NCBI GenBank assembly: GCA_949825065.1
Contig: OX463856.1
Location: 21,138,632-21,202,631 of the forward strand
Direction: 5' to 3'
DNA: 64,000 nt
Source of the DNA: Odontocerum albicorne
Taxonomy: Eukaryota > Arthropoda > Insecta > Trichoptera > Odontoceridae
Shown here: in pieces, positions 48,220-58,330 of the stretch
Numbering within the stretch: the first letter of the stretch is position 1
Layout of the letters: every line of letters begins with the position of its first letter
Translations under genes and position numbers: made by a program
The notes under the pieces: generated by a model
The model's database searches: none
Seen by the model: only the letters and a program-made list of their open reading frames with translations
What the model was told of the DNA's origin: nothing

Positions 48220-48308
48220 AACCTCCTTGGCCTAGTTGGTATGACGGTGGTCTTCCCCTCGGCGATATCAGGTTTAATTTCCGATGGTACCTATAAAAAC
48301 AAGGTTAA
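48220..48308 (+). mobile_element. SINE2 head fragment
   Basis: CAACCTCCTTGGCCTAGTTG (A-box region), GTATGACGGTGGTCTTCCCC, GGCGATATCAGGTTTAATTT and CCGATGGTACCTATAAAAAC are head words of SINE2. The body is missing. Confidence 0.65.
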
Positions 48309-48424
48309 CGAGTTCGCCTGGTAACAATACTTGCACACGCTAGACATCTGTACACTAGACGTGTAAGAACTACGTGTTATATATTATACCATATACTGGA
48401 ATTTACTACACAGTTTTACTACCC

Positions 48425-49062
48425 CAAAACCAATCATTGTAGATGAAAAACCACTGGAACTCGTTCAGGAATATGTATATTTGGGTTAACTTATTTCGTT
48501 TGTAAGGGGCATATCGGAGGAAATAGTACGAAGGACAAAACTAGCAAGGAGCTCATTTGGACGTTTGAATAACATCTCTAAAACTGATCTTCCAATATCT
48601 TTGAAACAAAAGGTCCACAACCAGTGTTATATCTCAGTACTTACGTATGGCTGTGAAACATGAACGCTCACAGCAAAGAACACATAAAAGCTAAAGACCG
48701 CACAAAGGAGCATAGAGAGATGTATGTTGGGATATACTAAAAGAGACCGTAAACGAAACACCTGGATTCGCAACAAAACAAAGGTAGAAGGCGTAATAAA
48801 GGTGTGCAAGAAAATGAAGTGGCAATAGGCAGGACACGTAGCTGGAATGTCAGATTCCCGATGGACATCTGAAATAATCCAATGGTACCCAAGAGGCATA
48901 AAAAGGCCCAGAAAATGATCGAATGTACGCTGTATGGATGAAATCAGAAAGCATGGCAGCATTACATGGTACCAACGAGCAAAAAACCAAATTATTTGGA
49001 GCCAACTTGGGGAGACCTTCATCCAGCAGTAGATCGACCCAGATTGCCAATGATGATAATGG
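48425..49062 (+). pseudogene. RTE-type reverse transcriptase C-terminus
   Basis: Pseudogene of an RTE-clade endonuclease/reverse transcriptase. The plus strand reads ELVQEYVYLG, a stop, LISFVRGISEEIVRRTKLAR, FGRLNNISKTDLPISLKQKV, VLTYGCET, then QRSIERCMLGYTKRDRKRN, TWIRNKTKVEGVIKVCKKMK, AGHVAGMSDSRWTSEIIQWY and SQLGETFIQQ. The ordered segments (MLG..RDR.RN.WIR..TKV..VI, KW.WAGH.A, RWT..I..W, LGE.F.QQ) are the typical C-terminal signature of this family. Four or more stops interrupt it. The polymerase catalytic box is not included. Confidence 0.9.
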
Positions 49063-49458
49063 TATCGGAATTTGATGACCTCTGTGGCGTATTTATTATG
49101 AAGCTGGCCTTTTATCAGGAATTTTTAATTTAAAAAAAGATACCTGTCTCTTTTAGAATAACTATATGTTATTTAGGAATAATATAGGATTCTACAATTC
49201 ACCAGTGAATATCGACTGAAAGTACAATATGACAACTGACTCGGATATGGACAAGTTTGGTTCAACTCTATCAGGATTAAGGAAGATAGTGGCTGAATTA
49301 TCGAAAAAAAAGTAGGCACGTAAATATTTATACCATTTTCATTAACGTATTAACCTGACTGAGTTATAAGTGAGGTGAACACTGATTATTGGGATTTTGG
49401 TAGCTGGTGATCTGTTTTTTTGTGTTATCATGTATCCGTCTGAACTGTAAACGTTAGT
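49063..49458. other. Intergenic DNA, nothing recognised
   Basis: No supported feature. Confidence 0.3.
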
Positions 49459-49459
49459 A

Positions 49460-50430
49460 ATATTCTTCTTCTTCTAAGTGCCCTGTCGGGTCCCCCCAAC
49501 GTTGGCGATCACTTCGGCGAATCCGTCTCGGTCCTGAGCCGCCCGGAACAGCTCCTCTACACTCCGGATGCCGGTCCACTCCCTCACATTCCGCAGCCAG
49601 GACATCTGTCTTCTTCCGGGCCCCCGGTGTCCCTCGATTTTCCCCTTCAATATAAGCTGGAGCAAGTGGTACTTCTCTTCACGCAGCACGTGACCCAGAT
49701 ATGAAATTTTTCTAACTTTTATAGTGGACAACAACTCCCTGTCAGCTCTAGCTCGCCTCAGGACTTCGGTATTTGTCACCATGTCTGTCCAGGGAATTTT
49801 GAGCATCCGACGATGCAACCACATTTCAAATGCTTCCAGTCTGTTCATTGCCTGGACTTTCAAGGTCCATGTTTCACAACCGTACAATAAAACAGACCAC
49901 ACATAGCATCAGTTCTTGCTGCCTCAATTCTGCACCTGATTTCCACATCCGGGTCGAGAGACTGCGTGAGTATGTTGCCGAGGTATCTGAATTTCTCCAC
50001 CCTTTCGACGCTACGGCCGTTCAAACGCAACACTGACCCACTGTAATCCAACCGCCCGAATGTCATTCACTTGGTTTTACTGACATTTATTGTAAGACCC
50101 ACTCTTTCACCGGACTCGTCAACAAGATTAAGAAGGTCCTGGAGATCATTGACGCTTTCGGCTAGTAAAACGGTGTCATCCGCATATCTGATATTGTTTA
50201 TCATAACGCCATTAATCTTCAAACCTTTATCGGTGCTGCTGAGGGATCTTTTAAAGACATGGTCAGAATATAAATTGAATAACAATGGAGACAGGATACA
50301 ACCCTGTCTTACGCCTCGTTGGATAGCAATTGCATTCGAATTCTCGCATCCCTGTCTTATTTCGGCTGTCTGGAACCAGTAGAGGTTCTTAATAAAATTC
50401 AGATCTTTAGTATCAATGTTTAGTATCAAA
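49460..50430 (-). pseudogene. LINE-A reverse transcriptase, young 5'-truncated copy
   Basis: Non-LTR retrotransposon reading right to left. 50429-50067 gives AIAIQRGVRQGCILSPLLFN, then INNIRYADDTVLLAESVNDL (catalytic YADD box) and VGLTINVSKTK. A TGA at 50069-50067 stands where a Trp codon would be expected. The same frame then continues with RSVEKVEKF-like residues (actually RSVERVEKFRYLGNILTQSL). Near 49900 a frameshift leads to LLYGCETWTL, RRMLKIPWTDMVTNTEVLRR, ISYLGHVLREEKY, GHRGPGRRQMSWLRNVREWT and IANVGGTRQGT. It ends at 49474 in a short GAA-rich tail (CTTCTTCTTCTAAG on the plus strand). One stop and one frameshift in about 315 codons mark it as much younger than LINE-B. GC content is well above the neighbours. 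Clade: RTE/BovB-like is likely but not certain. Confidence 0.92.
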
Positions 50431-52122
50431 TAATTTTCCTGGATTTACTTTTTATGACTAATGGTGATATTTTGGGATATTGCGCCAATATGTAGAAACA
50501 AACTCTACCTAAAGAAATTCTAAACATTCCACAAATAATCTTATAAGAATTCGATGGCAAAACTATTTAAGAAATCATATTATCTATCTGTTATCAGTCC
50601 GTGTGCCATGATTAAGACATTATAGTTTAAAATCTCTACATACTTATCATACAAAATAAACTTTAAAAAGTTTCTAGCTTTGAACAGCCGTCAATATCCG
50701 AAGAAAGAAATGAAAACCTTGAAAATGCAATCATTATCTCTTCCACAAATATAGACTTAACTCGGAATATTTATCTACTTCAAATAAGACATGGAGATAA
50801 AAGATCCACGATTTTTCTCAAAATCCATTTCCATTTTGATGTTATCCATAAAAAGTATCACATCACGCTCTCTAAATTCATATCAACTTTAGTATTTTGG
50901 CACAGTGCCAAAAAAACATGTGGAAATTTTCCCAAAATTCGTACATAATCTTGGGTCGCAAACGAGGGACCTAAATCTTTTCTTCAGGAAAGGTTTATGA
51001 AATTTGAATAACTTTTAATATTTCAGACTACATTAATTTATCACTTTTTGTCCTTTTTAATAAATTTTTCAGTACATTTCTCTCCCCCTCAGTCGTGTTT
51101 TTTTTTTTCTCTTGCAAAAGCGGCATTAACTTTCGAGTGAGGGCATATAAATTTGCGACAAGGGAGAAAGAATTGCGATTTTAATATTTTATACGTAATT
51201 AGTAATAGACCTTTCATAACGAAATTAATCTTGAAAAATGGATTTTCAGATTTCTCGGATAACAACAAAAATATTTTTTGGGAAGGGAAAGTGATACCGA
51301 TCAGGTATAGTGAATATCTGAAATATTTTAAAATTATTTTTTTAAATAAAAACTATAAGACTTATTACGTCGTGTTGTATCACCCGGAGTGTTTATTTCA
51401 TATACTTATTATGTCGTGTAGTTTTTGACATTTTGATAGCTTCTGTTTTTTAATGTATTCTCTTTTTAATGTGTTCTTGAAATGTGTCTAAATGTATTAT
51501 GTACTTACTATGTTGCTATCAATAAACCTGTATTTATTTATTTATAGTTCCACCCGAAGTGTTTATTTTATATACTAATCGTTATATTAATATCTTCTTT
51601 TTATAGTATTCAAGGCATTATTAATTTGTAAAAAAACTTGGCGTGACTAAATTAATCAAATTTTCAATTGGAGAGTAAAACGTTTTTATAATAGAAAATA
51701 ATGCATGACGAAGTCTAAGGAAGTAACAGGAACAAAGTATTTATGCCAGGGTAAAGTAATGAAAAAATTCTCTCTCTGTCCATTTTAATAAAGACAGCAT
51801 GAGGGTGATGATAATGATGAATTGAGAAGTTATAAATAAAGCGAGTTTATTTAATATTCAAGGAAACAATTTACCTTTATCGCACTTCGATTGATTTTTC
51901 GCCGGATTAAGCATCAATATTATAAAATTCTCGCCGTTTGTATGTTGATTACCAATGAGTTTACATACCCAATTCTTCTAATTCTCAAAAAAAATATCCC
52001 AATTCTTCTAATTCTCTCCTTTTTGTTTCAAATACACTTCACTTAAACTGCCCCGAGTTCTGTCACCTGAATAGCACTGGGCATTCCATGAATCAAGTTC
52101 TCGTCAAAGCAAGATACCTCCT
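50431..52122. other. AT-rich intergenic DNA, no supported gene
   Basis: A 91-codon frame at 51153-51428 has no domain. CACCCGGAGTGTTTATTTCA (about 51380) recurs as CACCCGAAGTGTTTATTTTA (about 51551), a diverged direct repeat. CAATAAACCTG with a TATTTATTTA tail (51521-51547) looks like a retroposon or transcript 3' end. Confidence 0.35.
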
Positions 52123-52302
52123 GAACCATATCATGTTCACCATGTTCTTATGGTTTTAATTTTGAACCATATCATGTTCACCATGTCCTTATGGTTTTAA
52201 TTTTGAACCATATCATGTTCACCATGTTCTTATGGTTTTAATTTTGAACCATATCATGTTCACCATGTTCTTATGGTTTTAATTTTGAACCATATCATGT
52301 TA
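52123..52302 (+). repeat. 41-bp tandem repeat, 4.4 copies
   Basis: Unit GAACCATATCATGTTCACCA plus TGTTCTTATGGTTTTAATTTT, starting at 52123, 52164, 52205, 52246 and 52287. Near identical; it grew inside an older repeat (see 52287-53270). Confidence 0.97.
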
Positions 52303-53270
52303 AACGTGGACTATATCGAATTTACTTTTCGGCGTAATATGTCTCTCTTTGACCAAAATTTATCCACAAAGTGTATCTAACTTATAGTATAATAAAAAAT
52401 CGGAAAGAAGTATCGATTTATTTTTTTCATGCTATATGCCCTCAGTGAGATACAAGCAAAAGCCTAGTTTACTGGGAACAAATGAAAGGCAACAAACCCA
52501 GATTCATTATCATTGTGTGTCCAAATAACCTGCAGTTTTTTCTCAAATTGTGTATATTTATTGTCATGTGTGAAATAAATTAAAAAAATAAAATAAAATT
52601 TAAACCATAGTATACTCATTTTAGACCATATTTTATTTACCAAATTCAAACAGTGTTCACTTTAAACCATAGTATACTCATTTTTAACCATATCTTACTT
52701 ACCAAATTCAAACAGTGTTCACTTTAAACCATAGTATACTCATTTTTAACCATATCTTACTTACCAAATTCAAACAGTGTTCACTTTAAACCGTAGTATA
52801 CTCATTTTAGACCATATCTTCTTTACCAAATTCAAACAGTGTTCACTTTAAACCATAGTATCCTCATTTTAGACCATATCTTCTTTACCAAATTCAAACA
52901 GTGTTCACTTGAAATCTTAGCATATTAACAATTTCGAATTAACTTGTATTAATAATATGCCTATATATGACCAAAATGGGTCCATCAAGACTCTAGTGTG
53001 TCTAACTTGGACCGGGGTATACCTATCTTGGATCATACCTACTTCACCAAGTTCAACAAGTGTTCACTTTGAACCTTAGCATGTTAAACTTAAAACAATT
53101 TCAAATTTACTTTGTATCAATAATATAACCATATTTGAGCAAAATGAGTCTAGTTAGACTATAATGTGTCTTATTTGAACAATAGCGTATCAAAATTTGA
53201 GTTTTAATTTTTCTTTTGGAACCATTTCGTGTCCACTTTGGTTCGTGTCATGTAAACCTTGGTCATTACG
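52287..53270 (+). repeat. Old ~170-bp repeat, three units, host of younger arrays
   Basis: Units start at about 52287 (GAACCATATCATGTTAAACG), 52912 (GAAATCTTAGCATATTAACA) and 53079 (GAACCTTAGCATGTTAAACT). Each continues with a TTTACTT/AACTTG segment, an ATAATATG word, a GACCAAAATG / GAGCAAAATG segment and AGTGTGTCTAACTT. The first unit is interrupted by the 62-bp array. Divergence is high. Confidence 0.75.
52602..52912 (+). repeat. 62-bp tandem repeat, 5 copies
   Basis: Unit AAACCATAGTATACTCATTT, TAGACCATATCTTATTTACC, AAATTCAAACAGTGTTCACT plus TT; copies start at 52602, 52664, 52726, 52788 and 52850. It is a young expansion of a segment that also occurs once in the older unit (ACCAAGTTCAACAAGTGTTC at about 53056). 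Confidence 0.97.
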
Positions 53271-53792
53271 AGTATAATTATCAATAAGTGTGACCAAATT
53301 TTAGCACCCCTGATTGATAAAGTCGATACATTAACGGACACTCTCGTAGAAAACTTTTAATTACAAGCACTCAAAAAGTACAAAATATGAAAGAATAATT
53401 ACTTTCAAAATACGCAGCAAAGTACAAAACAAATTATATTTTGAAAAAAAAATTATCCAAGATAAATCCATTTGAATTTCCGAGGTCCCTCTCCATAATT
53501 GGTTTTTGATGACATCGGCTACCAGAGTACAGCATTCTGCTATGTGATTGCGTTAAGAAGTTTGCAACTTAATTTTATTTACTCCCGACTTCGTGGGTTT
53601 GAATCATTAAAAGAAAAATGCAAATAATGAATATTTAATTATACTTGAGAACAAAATGATTATTCTTGGGTCGAGTACATTATACAATATTTATGACTTG
53701 CTGTTTACTATAAATAAGAAGTTTACCAATTTTTAATTTGCTTCGGAACCTGTAGAACAATTACGGACAAATTATTATGATACAAAAGAAGA
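53271..53792. other. Intergenic DNA, nothing secure
   Basis: CGACTTCGTGGGTTTGAATC near 53586 looks like an isolated B box and might be a very decayed SINE2 head. Nothing else could be supported. Confidence 0.3.
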
Positions 53793-54012
53793 CGACCTCC
53801 ATCGTCTAGTTGATATAACTCCTGCCTCTCAATCAAAGAGGAAGATGCTGTTTTGAATCCCATTTGGTACCCAATTTTGTTTAAAAAAGGTTCTAGTCTG
53901 GTTTTCACTTAACACTTATTTAAACTCCTTTCTAGTTGGTTAGAAGAGATTTCCAGATGGAAACAAACCCGCCTGGTTGAACTGTACAACGAAAGTGTAA
54001 TACGAGTACAAT
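53793..54012 (+). mobile_element. SINE2 copy
   Basis: CGACCTCCATCGTCTAGTTG, GAAGATGCTGTTTTGAATCC, CATTTGGTACCCAATTTTGT, AAAAAAGGTTCTAGTCTGGT, CTTTCTAGTTGGTTAGAAGA, GGAAACAAACCCGCCTGGTT and TGTACAACGAAAGTGTAATA give the full head-body-tail order. Confidence 0.85.
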
Positions 54013-54080
54013 ACAAGAAATTCCCACATCTGGAAAATACATTTTTTTACGGTATATTGTATTAAGCTGTCGTATTAATT

Positions 54081-54262
54081 AAACCTGACAGATTTATTGT
54101 CAGATAACAATTTTTTACAACTTACAAGAAACACGTTACAGAGGACTGTAGTGAAAATCAGTATGGTACCCTTTTTTAAAAATATTGGGTACCTACGAGA
54201 ATTGAACCCACAACCTCCGAGCTTGAAAACAAATATCCTACCAACTAAGCTACGGAAGTTGT
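54081..54262 (-). mobile_element. SINE2 copy, inverted next to previous
   Basis: On the minus strand: CTTCCGTAGCTTAGTTGGTA head, GGAGGTTGTGGGTTCAATTC (B box), TCGTAGGTACCCAATATTTT, AAAAAAGGGTACC, then TTTTCACTACAGTCC and the ACAATAAATCTGTCAGGTTT tail. With 53793-54012 it forms an inverted pair separated by about 68 bp. Confidence 0.85.
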
Positions 54263-54357
54263 TATTTTATCACATCGTATATTATACCTTATAATAATTG
54301 TAGAACTCTAAATAAGTTAATGTTTCGTTCATTACAAAGAAATAAATTAACAAGCAA

Positions 54358-54740
54358 ACGAGATGCATGGTCGCGCAGTAACGCACTGGACTTCCGTGCG
54401 GAAGGTCGTCGGTTCGAACCCCGCGCTGTGCTACTCTCCTCGAATAACGCAGGTTTTTTCCGCCTAGTATTCGGGGGTATAAGGATACCTGTGACTTCGG
54501 TCATGTCTATTCTTTCAAAAAGAATGTAAAAACATGCCCGTGGGATCCAATCGTCTGATTTCAGTGTGCCATCGGATCCCGTACAGCGGTGGGGTCGGTG
54601 AGTTTGCTGGTGAGCAACGGCTCACTCACTTAAAAATAAAATAAACTCTACGGCACAGCTTCGCTTTCCAATTGAATTGGCGTTGGAATGGCGAGGGGAT
54701 CCTCGACTACGAGACCCAGCAACGAACGAACAAATAAAAA
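54358..54740 (+). mobile_element. SINE1, long copy
   Basis: GAGATGCATGGTCGCGCAGT, AACGCACTGGACTTCCGTGC, GGTCGTCGGTTCGAACCCCG (B box GGTTCGAACCC), CTGTGCTACTCTCCTCGAAT, CGCCTAGTATTCGGGGGTAT and ACCTGTGACTTCGGTCATGT. It then continues about 200 bp beyond the shared part with GGATCCAATCGTC, CATCGGATCCCGTACAGCGG, GAGCAACGGCTCACTC and GACCCAGCAACGAACGAACA. Only this copy has the GC-rich extension, which may be the full 3' domain of the SINE or a separate insertion. Confidence 0.85.
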
Positions 54741-54879
54741 AAACAATCAGTTTGAAAAAGACGGAAAGTATGTGAACAGTATTCATGCACTCTAATACAA
54801 ATATGTAATTTTACTTTGCATTGGTTAAGCTTTAACACTTGGCAAATTAAATCAATAATTTTTAAAATAGTAAAATATA

Positions 54880-55005
54880 TAAAGTCGTTGTATGAGAAGG
54901 TTTATTAACGTGAAAGAAGTAAAGGATGTGCACCGGGATAAGAAAGCATGGTGATATGTCCACTCTGGCTACTCCAACAAGGAAATGGTGTGATGGTATG
55001 TTACT
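54880..55005 (+). mobile_element. LINE-B 3'-end relic
   Basis: AAGTCGTTGTATGAGAAGGT, GTGAAAGAAGTAAAGGATGT, CGGGATAAGAAAGCATGGTG and ACAAGGAAATGGTGTGATGG then TATGTTACTCG. Last part of LINE-B with its 3' boundary. Confidence 0.65.
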
Positions 55006-55165
55006 CGTATATACGAGTATGTACACGTATGTAAGCATTTTTTTTTCATTTAGGCTAACATATTTATAACGTTTATACCCAGGGAAGAGAATGTCCTGCC
55101 TTCTAGCAATTTACGTGGCTCAGATATAACGTTTTATGATGTAATGTCAGTATCGGTTGTGCTGA

Positions 55166-55380
55166 TCACTATAGTTCGGAAATTCTAGGATGAGTCCTGT
55201 GGCAGCTCACAAATTTGCCCCAATACAACCTTGTAACGATGTTCAGTAATTTTCATTATGTGATCAACTTTAATATAAACCACAATTCTAATAAAAAGCA
55301 AGTTATTTAGGTAAATACATTACCTAAGGTTGTATCTAAGCTGTCACAGAACTCATCCTAGAATTTCCGAACTACAGTGA
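55166..55380. mobile_element. MITE with ~45-bp terminal inverted repeats
   Basis: Left ACTATAGTTCGGAAATTCTA, GGATGAGTCCTGTGGCAGCT mirrors right AGCTGTCACAGAACTCATCC, TAGAATTTCCGAACTACAGT, with four or five mismatches. Inside, ACAACCTTGTAACG and TACCTAAGGTTGT extend the pairing after a gap. Non-coding, 215 bp. Superfamily not determined. Confidence 0.8.
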
Positions 55381-55709
55381 CAACAAATGACATACGGTTG
55401 AGAATCTATCAAGTTTCTGCTGCAGATCAATTTCAAAATACTTCACAAATAATGCAGCATCGGCAACAAACAAGAGGTTCCTTTCATGAATTAGCTTTCC
55501 ATTGTTCGAAGTCTCTATATGCTGTAAGTCCTCCATTAGTATGAGCAAAGAAAAACTCTCTCGCCTCGGAATCTTTTTTGTATAGAAAAACTAAGATATA
55601 TATTTTGAAGAGTTATAAAAAAATAATATTCAAATAAAACACTATTACTTAAAAAAACATACTTAATCGATTATACAAAACAGAATAATGAATGCATGTC
55701 ATCTGGTCA

Positions 55710-56600
55710 GTTTCCTTTTGGGGTAGGCAGAGAGGAAATAATGTCAGACTTTCTTATCTTGAGATACATATTTCACCTATTCCACATCCATATACTCGTA
55801 TACAACATCCACGATTTTTCTGAAATATTTTCTTGACATACATATTTCGCCTATTCTACGTCTATATACCTCGATTACTCTTCTACGATTTTTCTGAGTT
55901 ATTTTTTTGACATACGTATTTCACCTATTTCACATCCATATACTCTTGTCTCGTATACAACTTCTACGATTTTTTTGCCATCTTTTCTTGACATACGTAT
56001 TTCGTCTATTCCACATCCATATACCTCGTATACAACTTCTACGATTTTTCTGACATATTTTTTTACGTACATATTTCGCCTATTCCATATTCGTATACTT
56101 CGTTTTAATCTTCCACAATTTTTTAACATATTTTCTTGACATACATATTTCGCCTATTCCACATCCATATACCTCGCATACAACTTCTACAATTTTTCTA
56201 ACTTCTTACGTTTCCTTTTTTTCAAAATATCATTCACTTTATCTATAACTTTTTATGGTCTTTACTAACATGTTCATGACTAACATTTGCACTGGATATT
56301 TGTTTTGTAAGTATTTTTCATTCATTAGTTGAGTAAGATTAGAGTCCCGTTTTTCAACTTACTCAATACATCAGCCTTAAATTCACGTGCATTATCCATT
56401 ATTTCACTGCACAATGTTATGAATTATCCCTTATACGAGTATATTCTACTACGTGCACGCATTTTTACGACATTCGACTTCTTTTAGGGTTTTTTCCACG
56501 TTACCGTTTCATTTCCATACATCAAAGTTGATTCTAAAATATTGTTGTGAACTTTCATCGTATCAAATAAACGGATTTCTTCAATGCAATATTTTTAATT
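55710..56600 (-). mobile_element. LINE-B relic with internal VNTR
   Basis: It starts at the 3' boundary (TTTTGGGGTAGGCAGAGAGG) and continues through the C-terminal words to CACGTTACCGTTTCATTTCC. Within it (about 55760-56215) the segment CGCCTATTCCACATCCATATAC, CTCGTATACAACTTCTACGA, TTTTTCTGACATATTTT is repeated six or seven times with a period of 65-85 bp. The minus-strand frame (RKIVEVVYEVYGCGIDEIRM per unit) partly stays open. In other copies the same segment occurs once, so this is a copy-specific expansion. Confidence 0.75.
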
Positions 56601-56664
56601 TGTAACCTTTTTGGTGTCGATCTCTTCCCTACAATTCCTCAACTTATCTCGATATCTTATCAAC

Positions 56665-57696
56665 TATTCTGTATCCAGTCAGTCAAATACAAGTCAGTTC
56701 ATATATTCAATGACCTTTAGGTATTCTGTATCCAGTCAGTCAAATACAAGTCAGTTCATATATTCAATGACCTTTAGGTATTCTGTATCCAGTCAGTCAA
56801 ATACAAGTCAGTTCATATATTCAATGACCTTTAGGTATTCTGTATCCAGTCAGTCAAATACAAGTCAGTTCATATATTCAATGACCTTTAGGTATTCTGT
56901 ATCCAGTCAGTCAAATACAAGTCAGTTCATATATTCAATGACCTTTAGGTATTCTGTATCCAGTCAGTCAAATACAAGTCAGTTCATATATTCAATGACC
57001 TTTAGGTATTCTGTATCCAGTCAGTCAAATACAAGTCAGTTCATATATTCAATGACCTTTAGGTATTCTGTATCCAGTCAGTCAAATACAAGTCAGTTCA
57101 TATATTCAATGACCTTTAGGTATTCTGTATCCAGTCAGTCAAATACAAGTCAGTTCATATATTCAATGACCTTTAGGTATTCTGTATCCAGTCAGTCAAA
57201 TACAAGTCAGTTCATATATTCAATGACCTTTAGGTATTCTGTATCCAGTCAGTCAAATACAAGTCAGTTCATATATTCAATGACCTTTAGGTATTCTGTA
57301 TCCAGTCAGTCAAATACAAGTCAGTTCATATATTCAATGACCTTTAGGTATTCTGTATCCAGTCAGTCAAATACAAGTCAGTTCATATATTCTGTATCCA
57401 GTCAGTCAAATACAAGTCAGTTCATATATTCTGTATCCAGTCAGTCAAATACAAGTCAGCTCATATATTCTGTATCCAGTCAGTCAAATACAAGTCAGTT
57501 CATATATTCAATGACCTTTAGGTATTCTGTATCCAGTCAGTCAAATACAAGTCAGTTCATATATTCTGTATCCAGTCAGTCAAATACAAGTCAGTTCATA
57601 TATTCTGTATCCAGTCAGTCAAATACAAGTCAGTTCATATATTCTGTATCCAGTCAGTCAAATACAAGTCAGTTCATATATTCAATGACCTTTAGG
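56665..57696 (+). repeat. 57/39-bp minisatellite, 20 units
   Basis: The long unit of 57 bp is TATTCTGTATCCAGTCAGTC, AAATACAAGTCAGTTCATA plus TATTCAATGACCTTTAGG. The short unit of 39 bp lacks the final 18 bp. Order: twelve long, three short, one long, three short, one long. So the end of the array repeats a 174-bp block (three short plus one long) twice. Units are almost identical; one has CAGCTC for CAGTTC. Both lengths are multiples of three, so a frame of 366 codons (56611-57711) stays open and encodes YSVSSQSNTSQFI with or without YSMTFR. Ser and Gln are abundant. I see no upstream or downstream gene structure and regard the frame as probably incidental. Confidence 0.97.
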
Positions 57697-57899
57697 TATT
57701 CTTACATCTGAGTACCAGCTAAAAAATCTACAATTGATTATGGATTCTTGTATTTGTATGATATGCCTCAACAACTACAGCTAGAAACCTGTTTATTTTT
57801 GTTAAAAGAGGTTCAATATTTGTGGTTTCTCTGTAAGGTATTACTAAAAAGTTTTATTTATCAAACACGTATGTTTGTTACTAGTATTTTAGGCTCGAC

Positions 57900-58330
57900 T
57901 AGTTTCGAAGCATCGATCCATACTTTTTGGAGGTATTGCGTTCTCGTTGTAATAATCCAAGTAGATACCGATCAACGCGTTGTTACTATTGTAGTTAAGC
58001 ACTAGTGACAGTCACCGTAGATATTGTTAAGATATTACAGTATCCTTGTAATAATCAAAGTAGGTAAGGATCAACGCGTTGTTACTTTTGTAGTTAAGCA
58101 CTAGTGACAGTCACCGTGGATATTGTTAAGATATTACAGTATCTTTGTAATAATCAAAGTAGATAACGATCAACGCGTTGTTACTGTTGTAGTTAAGCAC
58201 TAGTGACAGTCACCGTAGATATTGTTAAGATATTACAGTATCCTTGTAATAATCAAAGTAGGTAATGATCAACGCGTTTTAACTATTTGAGCACTAGTTA
58301 CTGTGGCCACTGGTATTTTTTGAGGTATTG
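57900..58330 (+). repeat. 99-bp tandem repeat, about 4 copies
   Basis: TCAACGCGTTGTTACT recurs at 57972, 58071 and 58170, with a decayed fourth at 58269. Between copies are AGTTAAGCACTAGTGACAGT, CACCGTAGATATTGTTAAGA and TATTACAGTATCCTTGTAAT. The first and last copies are more diverged. Confidence 0.92.

Noticed and set aside
51153..51428. 91-codon frame as a gene
   Set aside because: Composition follows AT-rich DNA; no domain or homologous copy in the window.
54358..54440. Functional tRNA gene
   Set aside because: A- and B-box-like words are present, but no cloverleaf with a plausible anticodon arm and acceptor stem; the same sequence is dispersed as SINE1.
56665..57696. CRISPR array
   Set aside because: There are no unique spacers; every unit is identical and the context is eukaryotic.
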